Position numbers and translations under genes: made by a program. DNA of 64,000 nucleotides from Branchiostoma floridae (lineage: Eukaryota; Chordata; Leptocardii; Amphioxiformes; Branchiostomatidae). The notes below the pieces were generated by a model that ran no database searches, was not told where the DNA came from, and was given only the letters and a program-made list of their open reading frames with translations. The stretch lies in NCBI RefSeq assembly GCF_000003815.2, contig NC_049996.1, forward strand, positions 12,134,886-12,198,885, given 5' to 3'. Shown piece by piece: positions 47,201 through 60,389 of the stretch (positions are counted from its first letter, which is position 1; each line of letters begins with the position of its first letter).

Positions 47201-48495
47201 TAGGATCCTCATCGACAAGCAGCACGAAGTCTTCGTCATCAACTGCAGCAAAGTCTTCATCAACTGCCATCGCAACAACTTCCTCTACATCAACAACAAG
47301 CACAAAGTTCACATCCTCCTCCACAGCCCTTGCAAAGTCGACATCTTTATCGTCAACCGTCACAAAATCAGCATCTTCCTCATCATCCGCTGCTGCATCA
47401 TCAGCGTACCGTTTTCAAGGATCCACCGTGACTCCCTCGGCGTTCAACTTCGGGGCGACAGTCGGGTACACCACGCCACCTGCGCCGTTCCGCTTCGATG
47501 CGAACTACGGTACCGGAACGATAGGCTACTCCAGCCGGGGGGATGCCAGCACCTCCATGGCCCTGGTTAGCCCGAGGCAGAAATCTTCATCCACATCCTT
47601 CGCCAGCATCCTGAAGAGTCAGCGCGTGGTACCCATACCTCCACCGGCACCATCCACTGCTTTGGTACATAGCTTGGATAGTAGAGCGACTGCCTCATTC
47701 TCACCACCATCATACTCATCATCATCATCTTTCTCATCAGCATCATCATTATCATCATCATCTTTTGACCATGAACAGTCCCAAATCAAACACTCTCAGT
47801 CCATCACCACACAAAAAGCTTCTACCAAGACAACATCGTCAGCTGCATCAGCAAGCTCCTTCGCCAGCATCCTCAAAAGCCAACGTCCCTACACGGCACC
47901 ATCTAATACGGATGAAGACATCCACATTAGAATCATCGACAAGCAAAATAGAGAAATTGTCAACTACAAACTAGCGGAGCCTAAACCGGAAGTGGTAAAA
48001 ATGGCACGAATAGAAGAGAAGGTTGAGGAAGAAAAGGTTGAGGAAGTGAAAGTAGATGAAATGGAAACAGAGAAGATCGTACAGGAGAAAGTTGAAGAGA
48101 TGAGGAAAGCGATCGCGGTGGATGAGAAGACACAGCAGATCATGGTGGCGACAAAGGCGGAAGAACTGAAGAATGAACTTGTGATGAAAAGGTAAGCCAA
48201 TACATCTAGGGACCTCCCTTCCTTCTTTTGTAGCCTGAGACCGTGTTCGGCCGTTTTCGGTGATAACGGATGTTTGTGTTCTTGTGTTCGTCGCTGTTTA
48301 AACACACGTACTACTAGTAGCTATATAGAAGGAGAGTGGTTGAGTGGGAGGGTGATATACATGTTATAGGAATGGTAAGACTTGTGGGGGTGATATGAAG
48401 AAGGACTAGTCGTTCATAAGATTCCAGGTCATAAGGTCACAGGAAGAGGCTATCATTTCTCAGTCTCTCCCTCTCTCTCTCTCTGTCCCACTCTC

Positions 48496-48528
<33 letters not shown>

Positions 48529-49986
48529 AAAAAACGGCTCCTATCTCTCTCGGAAAAGGGCTTCTAGGCTTCTAGACACGTAGGAAGCTGTTCGCTGACA
48601 CAAATTAAATCAAACTGACATAATAGTTAGATATCACATATGCTTCATAGGGTTTTCCGCCTATGTTTTTCACCACAACCAATCAGTCATATGATTTGGG
48701 CGATACTTGAACAATTTTTCATGTTCATGTCGGTTGGAATATACCACCAGACGGCAACAGCCTTTGTTTTGGTTGAACCCACCCAGTCGTCAACCTGTCA
48801 ATTACACAGGAGTTGATATGCCCTTTGACCTACTATCTGGCTAGGTAAGGTTTCAGGACTTAATGATCCGTGAAGAGATAATGGTGGGGTTCCTGAAGTA
48901 GGCGTAAACGTTCTGAACAAAACAACCCAAGTTGACACTCACCTGTCTACAGAAGACGTGTCATGGCGACCGTTTAATGTTTTTTTTAAGTCTGGGTGTA
49001 GCCTGTTGTGTAAAGATACGCTGTACTCAACAATAGCATTACTGGTTCAAAACAAGTACTGTAAATCTTGAAATTTCTGCATTGACCTCATGAAATATGC
49101 ACTCAACCGCAAAATAATACATGTAGCACCACAATAAACTCTTCTATCCTTTAGTCCATATATGACACTTGCAGACACTTTCAGGCTCCACTTGGTCCTC
49201 GCGAAAATATGTTCTGTCATACTAAACAAGTGTAACTTATTAAGCTGTTAACTTGGGTGGAAATGATTGTTATAAAACATTTCATATGATTATTGTTACA
49301 GGAAAGCTGCGGCCCTGCACGTCCATAAGTCCATATACGATGAGTACACATTTGCCACGGGGGCCTGCATCGGTAGGCATTGTGTAGGATTCCTCCTTCT
49401 GCGCACGCGCTGTAAGCTGTGCGAGCTCTGGTTGGTCAGCTACCTGACCAAGCTTCATCTGGTGGAGCAACGCATCCGGGTACTTCTGGACACTCGGACC
49501 GACGACTTCTTCACGACTGGTGGAGGAAGCGGCACGAAGTACACCGAAGTGATTGCACGTGCACGAAACGGCACGATGTCAACCGAGATGGTGGCACGAA
49601 ACGGCACGATGGAAACCGAGATGGGGCGAAGCAGCACGATGCACACCGAGATGAGGCGAAGCGGCACGATGCCCACCGAGATGGGGCGAAGCGGCACGAT
49701 GCACACCGAAATGATGGCAAGAAACGGCACGATGCAAACCGAGATGGTGGCACGAAATGCCACGATGCAAGTCGAAACAGCACGTACCAGCAAGATGCAC
49801 ACCGAGATGGAACAAAGCAGCACGAGTCAAACCGAGATGATGGGACGAAGCGGTACGATGCAAACCAAGATGATGACGACAACAGTCGGTCTACATGAGG
49901 GAATGGATCAAGGATTTATCAATGGAGACACCTCCCGAGTAGAAACACGAGTGATAACAACTACTCAATATGTAAATAGTATCTAA
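44216..49986 (+). CDS. Serine-rich low-complexity protein with C-terminal coding minisatellite, unrecognised
   Basis: Three exons: 44216-44308, 46453-48191 and 49302-49986, with GT-AG introns and matching phases, giving 838 residues. I do not recognise the family. Residues 32-90 hold two copies of a Ser-rich block with RVTTMSSQST. Paired SPLSSP(A/V)TPRR motifs follow, look like proline-directed kinase sites and are inferred only. Residues ~200-330 are Ser/Thr/Lys repeats. SSFASILKSQR occurs twice. A Glu/Lys coiled-coil-like stretch (EEKVEEEKVEEVKVDEMETE) leads across the last intron to AALHVHKSIYDEY and a short Cys/Leu-rich segment. The end consists of about ten degenerate copies of R(N/S)GTMxTEM. 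The head resembles intermediate-filament head domains in composition, but no rod domain is present. A structural or scaffold role is only a guess. Confidence 0.72.
44436..44613 (+). repeat. About 200-bp inverted-end repeat, copy d
   Basis: GTCGTACGAT at the left and ATCGTGCGAC at the right are inverted complements at 9 of 10 bases. The middle carries CCACCGACAAGAATCTAAGA. This copy lies in intron 1 of the Ser-rich gene. Confidence 0.8.
46131..46153. repeat. (AAAAC)n microsatellite
   Basis: About four and a half AAAAC units in intron 1 of the Ser-rich gene. Confidence 0.85.
48462..48528. repeat. CT-rich microsatellite
   Basis: Interrupted (CT)n of about 67 bp in the second intron of the Ser-rich gene. 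Confidence 0.9.
49570..49875 (+). repeat. Coding minisatellite, about ten 30-33-bp units
   Basis: Units of the form CGAAGCGGCACGATGCACACCGAGATG encode R(N/S)GTMxTEM in the predicted frame. Unit lengths are multiples of three, so a second sense frame (KRHDAHRDGA-like) and several antisense frames also stay open. Those are artefacts unless expression shows otherwise. Confidence 0.85.
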
Positions 49987-49989
49987 CTG

Positions 49990-52400
49990 CGTGGTATTAT
50001 ACTACAACCACAAATACTCTTTCAGAAATTCATGATAAGTTATTCACCTCAGTTGTATAGTATCAATATATCTAATGAAATTGGATGATGTTCTCGTGAA
50101 ATAACTAATTGAGTAACGTTATTATTGCAAATGGATTTCAACATCTACTGCGTGTGTTAAGGGGAAGTTAAGCTATGGTGAAACCGTGAAAGATAGGAAA
50201 AGGCTTAGCAATGTTTGTAAAATGCCTTTGCATGTTTGTAAAATGTACGTCATTGTGAAGTGTCTAATAGTTGATCATGAGGTACAAGGACTGTACACAC
50301 ACGCTGTGCCTTTCTTTTGGATATTGTTACGGCTCATTAGTATGCGGAATGCAGCAATATGTGCAGACGACCTGAACGTTGTTAATTGTGAGAAGCCTGG
50401 ATAATAGGCCAATTATTAATATTCCCATCTTATTGTAACGTGTGATATGTTTTAATGGTAGCGTAGAAACTGATAGGTTGGTGGGGGCTCAAATATTGGG
50501 CCAATGCTTTAGTAGTTGTATTAACTATGAATTAAAAAAAAACATTATTGTCAAATTGTACAGTTGACAAACAAAGGTCCAAGCATGGGTTGACGTTTGT
50601 ACCTTAATTAATCTCTCTCTCTTTATCCCTCGTTTGTTTCTATTTCTGAGTGTAACTTATTTGAGAGAAGCCCAGTTGATGGGCCAATATAAAGGTAGTT
50701 CAAGAAATATGGTATAAGAGATGTTGTCGAGAAGCCCAATGGTGGGCCGCACATATTAACCAATCGCAATTGAGTATATCGCCGTGTAGTGTTGTGTAAG
50801 GAAGACGACAAACAACAAGTCGTTGGATGTGCCCGATTGGTGCGTTATTTGTTGACCCCGGGGTCACACTGACCCGACCGGTTTCACTAGTGCGACCCGT
50901 GAAGCTAATTTATTGGATTGTCCCTATAATCTTATTGGATACATAGTGAACCATGTTTGTTTAACGATTCCAAGCCGTAATATTTTATCTTCTAATAATA
51001 TATCTATTTCTTTGTTATGATATTATACTTGGTTGTCACGAGGTACCAAAATGTGGCGGAAAGGGTAACAAATATTCATTTATGGGGTGGAATGTATGTT
51101 AAGTATAACTATAACCCATGGGATCATATAGAAAGGTATGTAGGGTATACGTATACAGTTATCAACGTTACATGTACTCGTATCTTCTCACGTTGGACAA
51201 GTATAGAAATGACGTAATGGTGTATAAACGTGTGACTTAATGGTGTATAAACGTGTAGAACAAACGTATTTGGTTGGATTTGGGATATCAATATAATCTC
51301 CATTTGTAAAAAAAAGGTACACTACTTTGAGCATCCTTACAGTATAGTAATGGCAAATCTACTTCTGGCTTGTATCTTTGCTGAAAAATCGGTTCACTGT
51401 TTGAACTGTGCATGCGCGAGCTCAAAGGTGAATGCCCCTAACTTGTAAGCAGCTCTTGTCTAGAGTGACAATGTCACCAGAAATACCTCAAATGTACTAC
51501 AGGTTTTAATCGGCACAAATACCTGTATTGTGCATTTTTACTGCCTACAGACAATGTCATAAGAAAAAAATCCAATATACTACCGTTTTTGCTCGGCACA
51601 AATACCTCTATTGTGCATTTCTACTGCCTACAAACAATGTCACCATAAATACCTCCTATGTGCTACAGTTTACCCGACACAAATACCTCCATTTTTATAC
51701 TGTACTGTACACCTGCATACAATATAGCTTCAAATCTATGATGTTAAACTGGATTTTGTCTTGCAACCTTACGCTTCAACTTGAACAAACCTTATGTTAC
51801 AGCTTTGTTAAAAGATCTCTCATGTTTGCCGTTACATATACATCTATCTTAGAAAAATATCTCCGGATTGTAGAGTTCATTAGTTGTTGTGCTTATTAAG
51901 ATAAGTGAGGTTCGCTGGGTGTATATCACATTGTACATGTATCAGCACTTATAACGTTAACGGCGGTTATACATGTGTATTAATATTTCAAAACGAGTCA
52001 TGTAACATACATGATTGTTGACATGCGGTATGATAGTAAAGTTATCCTAACCTAGAAAATGTGTGGACTTTGGATTTAACTTGATACATGAATAGTGAAA
52101 TGTGAGACTAAAATAAAAACGTCAAAATGCTTTTGACGCTTGGATACCCAGAAAATAGCGCCACCATCATTTCAGCGGCTCCTTTTGGTATTGCATTGGG
52201 TTGATCTTGCAGTACCTTCTATTGACATCCTTGTGAACTCAATTCAAATGACAAGATATGACATATCTTGATGTAAAAATCATACATATTTTAACACTTA
52301 AATATCATTGCCTCCGGTGTGAGATTCAAATTTCCCGCCTCCAAAATAGTCACGCCTTTTCTCGCGAGAATGGCCCTACCGACGAAATCGCCACGAGATG
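49990..52400. other. Intergenic region
   Basis: No gene was recognised between the Ser-rich gene and DNAH7. A small tandem repeat lies at 51468-51710. The open frames here are short, AT-rich and lack domains. Confidence 0.5.
51468..51710 (+). repeat. About 83-bp tandem repeat, 2.9 copies
   Basis: ACAATGTCA begins units at 51468, 51551 and 51634. Each contains GGCACAAATACCT or a close variant, and the first two also TTGTGCATTT and ACTGCCTACA. Confidence 0.85.
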
Positions 52401-52408
52401 TAAACATT

Positions 52409-52421
52409 GTTGCCTGGCAAC
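52409..52421. promoter_or_regulatory. RFX X-box upstream of DNAH7
   Basis: GTTGCCTGGCAAC is a perfect palindrome matching the RFX X-box consensus (GTNRCC, short spacer, RGYAAC). It lies 236 bp before the DNAH7 ATG. RFX factors switch on cilia genes, including axonemal dyneins, in animals, so the site fits the gene. Function is inferred from sequence only. Confidence 0.8.
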
Positions 52422-52435
52422 AGCGACGAACACGA

Positions 52436-52448
52436 GCCGCCATCTTGG
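52436..52448 (-). promoter_or_regulatory. YY1-like site in the DNAH7 promoter
   Basis: GCCGCCATCTTGG is the reverse complement of the YY1 core AAGATGGCGGC. It lies 15 bp downstream of the X-box. A second ATGGCGG word overlaps the start codon (52657). Confidence 0.5.
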
Positions 52449-52656
52449 AAGAAAGTTGATCCTGGGCCCAAAGTTGTCAAAACACACGATCTGCACATTT
52501 ATCGAGCCAACATGGGTCCAACTTGGATTTTAGCGCTGTAGTTTTGAGGCATATAAACTCCCTGACCTCAAGACAACCTGTTGAGTCGTCTGGATATTCG
52601 ATTCTGACGCTGAGAACGTTTTGTAAGTTGTCTTGGAGGGAGGACAAAAGCAAAAC

Positions 52657-55600
52657 ATGGCGGACATCAAGGTAGGTTACAACTCTTTTGTAAAGCTCCT
52701 TCGTCATGGTTTGCAACTGCGTAGCTGATGGGCGATCGCTGATTTTAAAGTTTTTTGGGGGATTAAAATGTAATTTTGGGCTGTGAGATTGTTCCTAAGT
52801 ACCCTATCCCTTTTCTTGACACGCCTACGCCGAAACGATCCGCTATACTTCGTGGCGCGTGTCGTAACAACAACTTTGCTGTTTATATAATCTATTTGAG
52901 AGCTATTGTTCATCTTTAAATATTTGTCAAATATACAACATTTTTACAGACCAAATCCTCTTTATACCTTTAGCAAGATAGATCATATCATTTAGCAGCA
53001 GTAGTATTTATTTTGTCTAATCTTTTCCCGATTTTCGGCCCAGCCCACTGAAATTGTTATCCTAGAATTACACACAACCACAGTCAGAGATCGAGTCTAA
53101 TTCTTCAGACAAACCACATAAACGATCTTAGCGGTTATAAATGTATGGTGATCGACCCAGTTGCGTGATCACATCCTCTTAAATATCCAACAACCCGGCT
53201 TGGTTTCTATTCAGATTTCATGATCGATAAGCTAGTAGCAAACCACTGCTGGGTTTGTGAATTAATAATAAATGGAGTTTCAACTGGGCTGACATTGTCT
53301 GTTTAGCGCATGTAGAATTGGTCTGCAAAAGGCGTTTTGCAGAAAAGAAAAACAAAATTATAATGCTCCTGTGTTAATGCTACATACCAGGGTGAAAATG
53401 TATTGATTTGTATGGACCAGTTGTTTTGAAGTTGAACTTTAACACAGATTTGTCTTATCAGTTAGCTCTGAAACATGCAAACAGACAACTAAGTGAATGT
53501 TTGTCATTTTTGGAGACTGTTGATCTTTCAAGACAACCACTTGTTTCATTCCCATTATTCCGTTTTGACTTAAATAACTGAATTTAGGTAAATGTCAGTA
53601 ATATTATTTTGCTAACTGCAATTAATGTTGAGACTGTTACAATGGTTTTATCTTAAAGTTTTTGCTATTTTGTATGTAGGACGACTGTATTACAGATTTG
53701 ATTAAACTGCGAATTTAAAATTCACAAACCATCTCCCTCCTTCCAAAAAATACAACTAATGTGAAAATTGTGACTTATTTTATCAGTACAAACCTCGGTG
53801 GCTAAATGATACTAGTATACAGATATTGTCCTTTCATATTCAAGAGCTCTTTTCTATCCTTACTTTGTAGCCCCTCCCACCCATAAGGACCAAGGGCAAG
53901 AAGACAGAAGCACCCATCAGATTTTTGCCTGCTCTGCCTGAGGTAAGTTTATGTTGTATTCTACTTTCTTTATTAATAATTTAAAATAAATCAGATATAA
54001 TGTCAAATGACAGAAAGAAAATTATGCAAGGTTTGATAGTAGCTTTGTCATTGTTACCTTTGTGTATGGAAGTTTTGTTATCAGGGGACACTGACAGGAA
54101 GTTAGCTCAAAGGTCCCAGAATAGGTTATCTATTTTCTAGTCTTAAATTTCCTACTATATGCATATCTGTTTCCTTATGCATTAGATAGTAAGACATTCA
54201 CAATAATGAATAAAAGAAGAAACATCTCCAAAAATATATTTTTAATGGCTTTATTATTATGAGATTTTCAATTTGGGTACTTAAAGCTCTCCTCAACATT
54301 TTTCAGACACGAGCCAAACCAGCATGGCAGACAGCACAACCATCGTTTGTCCTACACGGACAGCCTACAGATGAGATCGCAGAAGTTTTTGACCTCACAT
54401 CAGAACTCAACAAGGGTAAGCGCAGTGTAATAACAGCCTCTCAAAAAGTAATTTAGTCTTAACATGTACAAGGTTGCAAAGGTTTTTACTTAGCTCTTCT
54501 TACATCACAATCACTTAGTACAGGAGGAATATCTAGGACATCTTTTTGTACAAATTTTACATACAGATTTCATAGACACTCAAGAAACATGCAAAATGGA
54601 CAAGTCTTATGAAAAACACACATTTTATCCAAACTGCTACCTTGGTCATGCAGACGAGATACCCAAGAGGGCATCATCAGGAGAAGGTATGTTTTTTAGT
54701 GTTCCCCCCACGACATGATATCAAAGACACATTAATGATGCTCTTGGCAGGATCACAAGTTCACATTTAAGCACACGTGTGAGCTACTTTTTTTCTCCTT
54801 TTGGCACATTGCACCTTGTTTTCCCAATGTCACCATCTTGACTAAAAAAATATACCACCTGTTAGTATGTGATGATGGCTTGTCAGTGGACCTGGCAGTG
54901 GTTTAGATCAAAATAATGTGTCTTTGTTTTTCCTACGATTTGTAGTTTCACATAGTTCTACTTTTTTTGGTCAGATTTAAACGTTTTCGCATAAAGCTTT
55001 GTGCTTTTTCATAGAAATTTTGTGACTTAAAAAGAAAAATCAATCAATCAATCAATCTCCGAATGAAAGCTTATCTGTGTTGGTAAATTCCATAGTGAAA
55101 AGTTTAAACTTTGTTCCAACACAAGGGAAGAAACTCAATCAATCAATTAATTACCTTTACTTAACCTTGATAGCCCTGTTGGCTGCTCTTCCCAGAGGTT
55201 CGTCATGGGAAAAAAAGATAAATAAATGATGCTTTCAACCCCCTGAAGAAATGGAGTCATTATCATTCCAATTGGCAAATCATAATTGTCAAGCAGAATT
55301 TGTTTTGTGCACTGAATGAAATGTTTTTAATGACAGGAACAAAAAGAAGGAAACTGCACCCCAGAAGTAAGACGTGGGATGGCGCCAACGGTCACACAGA
55401 ACAGAACGGGATGCCGGACATCAACGGTAAACCGAAACAAGCCTCGTTCTCACATCCGCGTAAGGACAGGGAGTCATTCCGACAAGCACTGGTCAACATC
55501 ATCATGTAAGTATTCTGTCAATCAATCAATCAATCAATCGACCAATCAATTAGAGATAAATCTTGTTTTAACTTTAACAGTAAGTGTCAGCATTTATTTT

Positions 55601-58600
55601 ATAAAATTTGATAATGAAGATGAATCTATGATATAAAGTCAAGCAAAAGTATGAATTTCAAAGGAATGTTATGAACGAGAAAAATCATAATTCAATCATT
55701 GTCTTCATTTTAGAATTAAAATGTTATCATTTATGAAGCTTCTTTGTGATTAGATTTCATCCATGTTTTTGGCTACACCTCAGAGGCGGAGACATTTTTT
55801 AGTTAATGTGTATTTTTTTTAAATTGTAGGCAAGCGGATACTCCTCCTAGCCGCCCTGCGTCGGCCAGTATGGAGCTCCCACCTGTTGACAGACCAGGGT
55901 CTCCCACCGCTGCAGAAAAGGACATTTTGGTATGACCAGTCATCTCATGCCCCTTTAACTTGTACTTCAACAGACCAATCCTAACTGTCCATCACAATTA
56001 CTGGTTCGACTAGTGATAGCATGGCAGTTAGCAGTTTGACCAATGAGAAAGTGGCTGCTTGACCGTCAAATGTTTGGGAATTTTTACTTTGCATTACAAC
56101 AATTTGACCCAGGTAGGATTGGTCTATATCGCCTTCATTGTAACACAGCTACAACCTGCTTTTCAAGTGGAAATTATGCAATTTCTGAAAAGACCAGTAG
56201 GTCACTGGTGCACATAAAATGTTACAGTAACTGTTTATCCTATGTTGAATATATGAAGCTGTCCAATGAGAAGGATTATGGTGTCATCTCTCATTAAACA
56301 GTCCTTTTCTCCCCCAGCGTTATTACTACTACATTCACCACGGAATCGACACAGACCACGTTGCGCCCATGGAGGACTCCTGGCTGGACCACGTGCTGAG
56401 CCTCGTACCCGACAAACTCAAGGTAAACTTTGCAAACAAACAAACAAACAAACAAACAGAAAAGAAATAGCATAGCTTCAGGTATCAGGCATCTGGTAAA
56501 ATGATGCAACATTCATGCCTGTCATATATTATGATTATACTCTCTACAATGAAAGCCTTTCCTGTATTTGAAAAAAAAGATGTTACTATATATAAATCCA
56601 TGTATTTTGCGTTAGGCGAAAAGGAGGTTTTCAAATGGTGTTTTAAGGTCGCAGTTGCAACAATTCTATTATACAGTATATATCATCTACTGCGTCATGA
56701 ATTTGTGGTGGAGAAATGGAAAAATGTAAATCTAACATAAAGTTATTGTGAATTTTTCAAGGTTTGCAGTACGTAGATAACTGTAAGAGCACTTAGTTCC
56801 TTTGACAAAGGTAAGATGTTATTGTTTTATTTGACCTTTAAGCACCTGGATGAGCTGATCGAGAACCTGTCGGATGAGATGAGGGAAGACTATCTCCTGA
56901 GTGTGAAGAAGGCCATTGTGGACTTCGTCCTGAGGGACCCCAGAGAGAAGGACGATGACAAGAAGGAAGAAGTGTTAGAACACAGAGCTGAGTAAGTACT
57001 GGTCATTTCCAGGACCATTTCTCAGGGTTCCCCAATGTATCATTCTGGGACCACTGCTCATTCTCTACCTACATTGCCTTTGCACAATTGTATGTGTTTG
57101 GGTAAAATTTTTGTCATGTCTCCATGGAGCAAGCGGTAGTGCAATTACCCTGTTTTGCCATATGGATCAAATTCTGTAGATCAGTGAGCATCTCACCTCA
57201 ATTAAGGATCACTGCTTTACCGTTAACCTTTAACCTAGCAAAAAAGAAAACTGGATACCCTGGTGAAGAAACCGGGGCAAACTATTGAGTAAAAATATTT
57301 TGTTTGGTTTAGTATTCTACAATTTTGTCCCAGTCCAATTTATGCAAGCTTGTAACATTAATTGCATTGAATGACAAAATGTTCTTACTTTTTCTCTTAT
57401 TTGTTGCATCTAGGCTGGACGTGGTGCCCAAGCCGTGGAACAGGTCATACCTATCTGCGCTGGCCGCTATGCAACAGGACTTGAACATAACCAACCCCAC
57501 CATGTTGGCTGTGTTAGACCTGTGGCATGTTTCCTTTGGGTAAGTCAAGGGATGGTTTTCATGAAAGATGCGACCGTGCATAACAGACTGACCACAAGCT
57601 TCAAAGCCTAACCCCTCTGAATCTTGTTTAGAACCCTAACCCTGACCCAAAGTAACATTATTCCCTTCATTCTTCAACTTTTCCCATTTTAACCACCAAC
57701 ATTTCCTTACCCCAGCCAACTGTGATGTGATCTAACAGCATACATGACATACTAATACTAACAAGTGTTAACCAAGGTTTAGTCCTTGGATCATTGGACC
57801 ATGAAATAAACAGTGTTCCCCAAGGTTTTGTCCTGGGACCATTGCTTTTCCTCTGTACATTGTAGATGAACTGTGTCTCAGTGAGTGGTGCCAGTTGCAT
57901 AATTTGGTTGCTTTTTCATGAAAACGTATTCCCTGATTGGTTGGTGTGGTTGCCGTGGTAACTGGACGTTGTGGTGTAACACCGTTGCTCTTCTGGGTAT
58001 GGAATGGTGGTCTCAGGGAGCAAATATGTCCACTTACAATGGTTTCTTGTGCTTTGAAATTAATGCTTTATAATGCTTAATCTTGCCTAACTGAGGTTTT
58101 TGACTGACTTTTCTTTCTCATATGGTTAAAAGATTTTAAGAAGCTGCTTAAGGTGTCTATTAAGTAAAAAAAAATAATACATAATCAACTATTCATTTCT
58201 ATCACACCTGGTAAAACCAGTGTATTCCAACAGCAAAGTATTTGAAATCTTTTTTTTTCTTTCAATGGGTCTAATAACTTTTTTTGGCTTAAGACATGAA
58301 CTGGATCCTTAATTCTCAAGGATTCCTCAAAATCAAACGTTTGTCGAAGTTTCAGAAGATTTTACAAAAGACAAGTGTGAGTTTTTGGTGACACCTCAGG
58401 GGTAGAGCCAAAAGTACTGTGATTGGGTGAGAAATTTCCACCCGGCATTTGCACAACATGGAGCTTCCCTGTTGCTATAGCAACCTCCGGCTGGTTGACA
58501 TCGAGGAGTTCCACCGGCGCCCAGACTCCATGGAGCTGTCAGTTTTCCAGAACCTTGTCATGAAGCACATTGAGTCAGCCAAGGAGAAACTACTCAAGAA

Positions 58601-60338
58601 GTAAGTCAGATCATCCTTACCTCTGTGTACAGAGGTTATGCTCCTTTTGCTCCTTGTGTGTCGGTAGTTATATGATAAATACAGTAGAATGCCTGCATGC
58701 TTTCCACATGCCAGGCACGTCAGGGACTCTGACAGAAAGTTTGCTCAATGGTATCATATAGTTCTTGGTTAGGTCAAAGGTCCTAGAATAGGCTATCTCA
58801 TTTCATGTCTTATGCATGTCTGTTGATATTTCATTTAGTGTACTCACGCACTCAATAAAAATCTCCAAAATGCATCCAACAGAATTAATGACAAGTTCAC
58901 AATAATGAAAACAAAAGACATTCACAGAAACTAGAAGGAACTTCAAGGTTGTCATGATAAATTATATCAATGATTCAGCCTAAAGCTCAACATTATTACC
59001 CTAACCCCAGGTGGTTCCCAGAAGTACAGAACATCTACTACCAGGGTAACAAGCGGAAACAGGTGCCCAACAACCACAACGGTCGCAAGCTGGAGATGTT
59101 CTTCAACTGTGCGGCCACACTGATGACCTCTCACCTCCAGAGCCTGGCCCTGTCGTCCATCCAGGATTACACTGACCTGCTCTGTCAGCCACCGGTCAGT
59201 TCTTCAACTCTTTTAATTTTTTTTCAAGTTCAACAAGAGCCTGTTGTTGCCATCATTAAAAACGAAGAGCGGCTTGTACATGTACCAGCATCTCTTCTCC
59301 CTGAGTCAACAATATCAGTCTTAGCTAGGCAAGCTCACTAATTGAATAATTGATTTTTCAGACCTCTATCCGGGCGTATGAACACCCGGGTTTCGTGATG
59401 AGGCTCATCCTGGACAATGTGTCCATCAAGTTTGAGCCTGACTTCAAGGATTTTGAGATCGTCCTGTTGAACGTGTTTGACGTGATGATCAAAGCTGTCA
59501 ACGTTGTGCCCCGGGTAGAGACAAAGCTGTACACAGAATGGGTAAGTCAAGAGTCACAGTCCTTCCTGCATCAGATGTGTGTAGGGAGGTGCCCATCTCT
59601 GTTTCAATAGCCTTTGGGCCATACCACAACTTTGTGCAATCACTACAGGGCACAGTTCACTGGTATTGTTGTGAGTTCAATTGTCATGCTCTTTCCCAAA
59701 TGCAACCCGCAAACTCTACTCACTTGGCTATTGTAGATCCTATAAGTAGTTTTTGGCAACAAAATCCACTTGTCTTTCATACCCCAGATGTAATGTTAGA
59801 TTGTGAAAATAAAGATAAGCAGCAGCACTCCATGTGCCATGACCAGGGCACCCCTTGCTCTTCTTAATAAGTGTTTTTGTTTACGTGCACTGAAGTTTGA
59901 CACCTGAAGCTAGCGCCTGAAGCTATTATTAATGACATCACCATTTGAAAGGACAAATTGCAATTCCTTATAAAAGATGTCCAAGCTGGGACCAACCCAG
60001 GGACTAATTGGTTAAATTGGCATTACCAAGTGTCTTAAGTTCAGTTTAATATGAGTGGATTATTCCTCCTCTCCAGTCTGGGAACAGGTCGAAGGCGACT
60101 CTGAAGCCGGTAATTCTGGACGAGATTCTGGATAACGCCAAGGAGAAGGTGAAGGAGATCATCGCAGCCGAGAGCACCGGTCCCAACCAACACCTCCGCA
60201 ACTTTGACAAGTACCAGTACCTCGTCAACAAACAAGTCAGTCTTTTTTGCTTGTTTTACTTTCTGTAAAATGAATATGTCTGTGTTGAACTTTGTCTGTG
60301 TATGTGTGTGTCTGTGTGTTTGTGTGTGTGTTTTTGTG

Positions 60339-60389
<51 letters not shown>

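Noticed and set aside
46842-47363. 173-codon antisense frame rich in Asp and Val
   Set aside because: It is the mirror of Ser/Thr codons in the Ser-rich exon.
49419-49898. Second sense frame with KRHDAHRD repeats
   Set aside because: It has no ATG start and does not fit the phase of the upstream exon. It is kept only as a note under the coding minisatellite.
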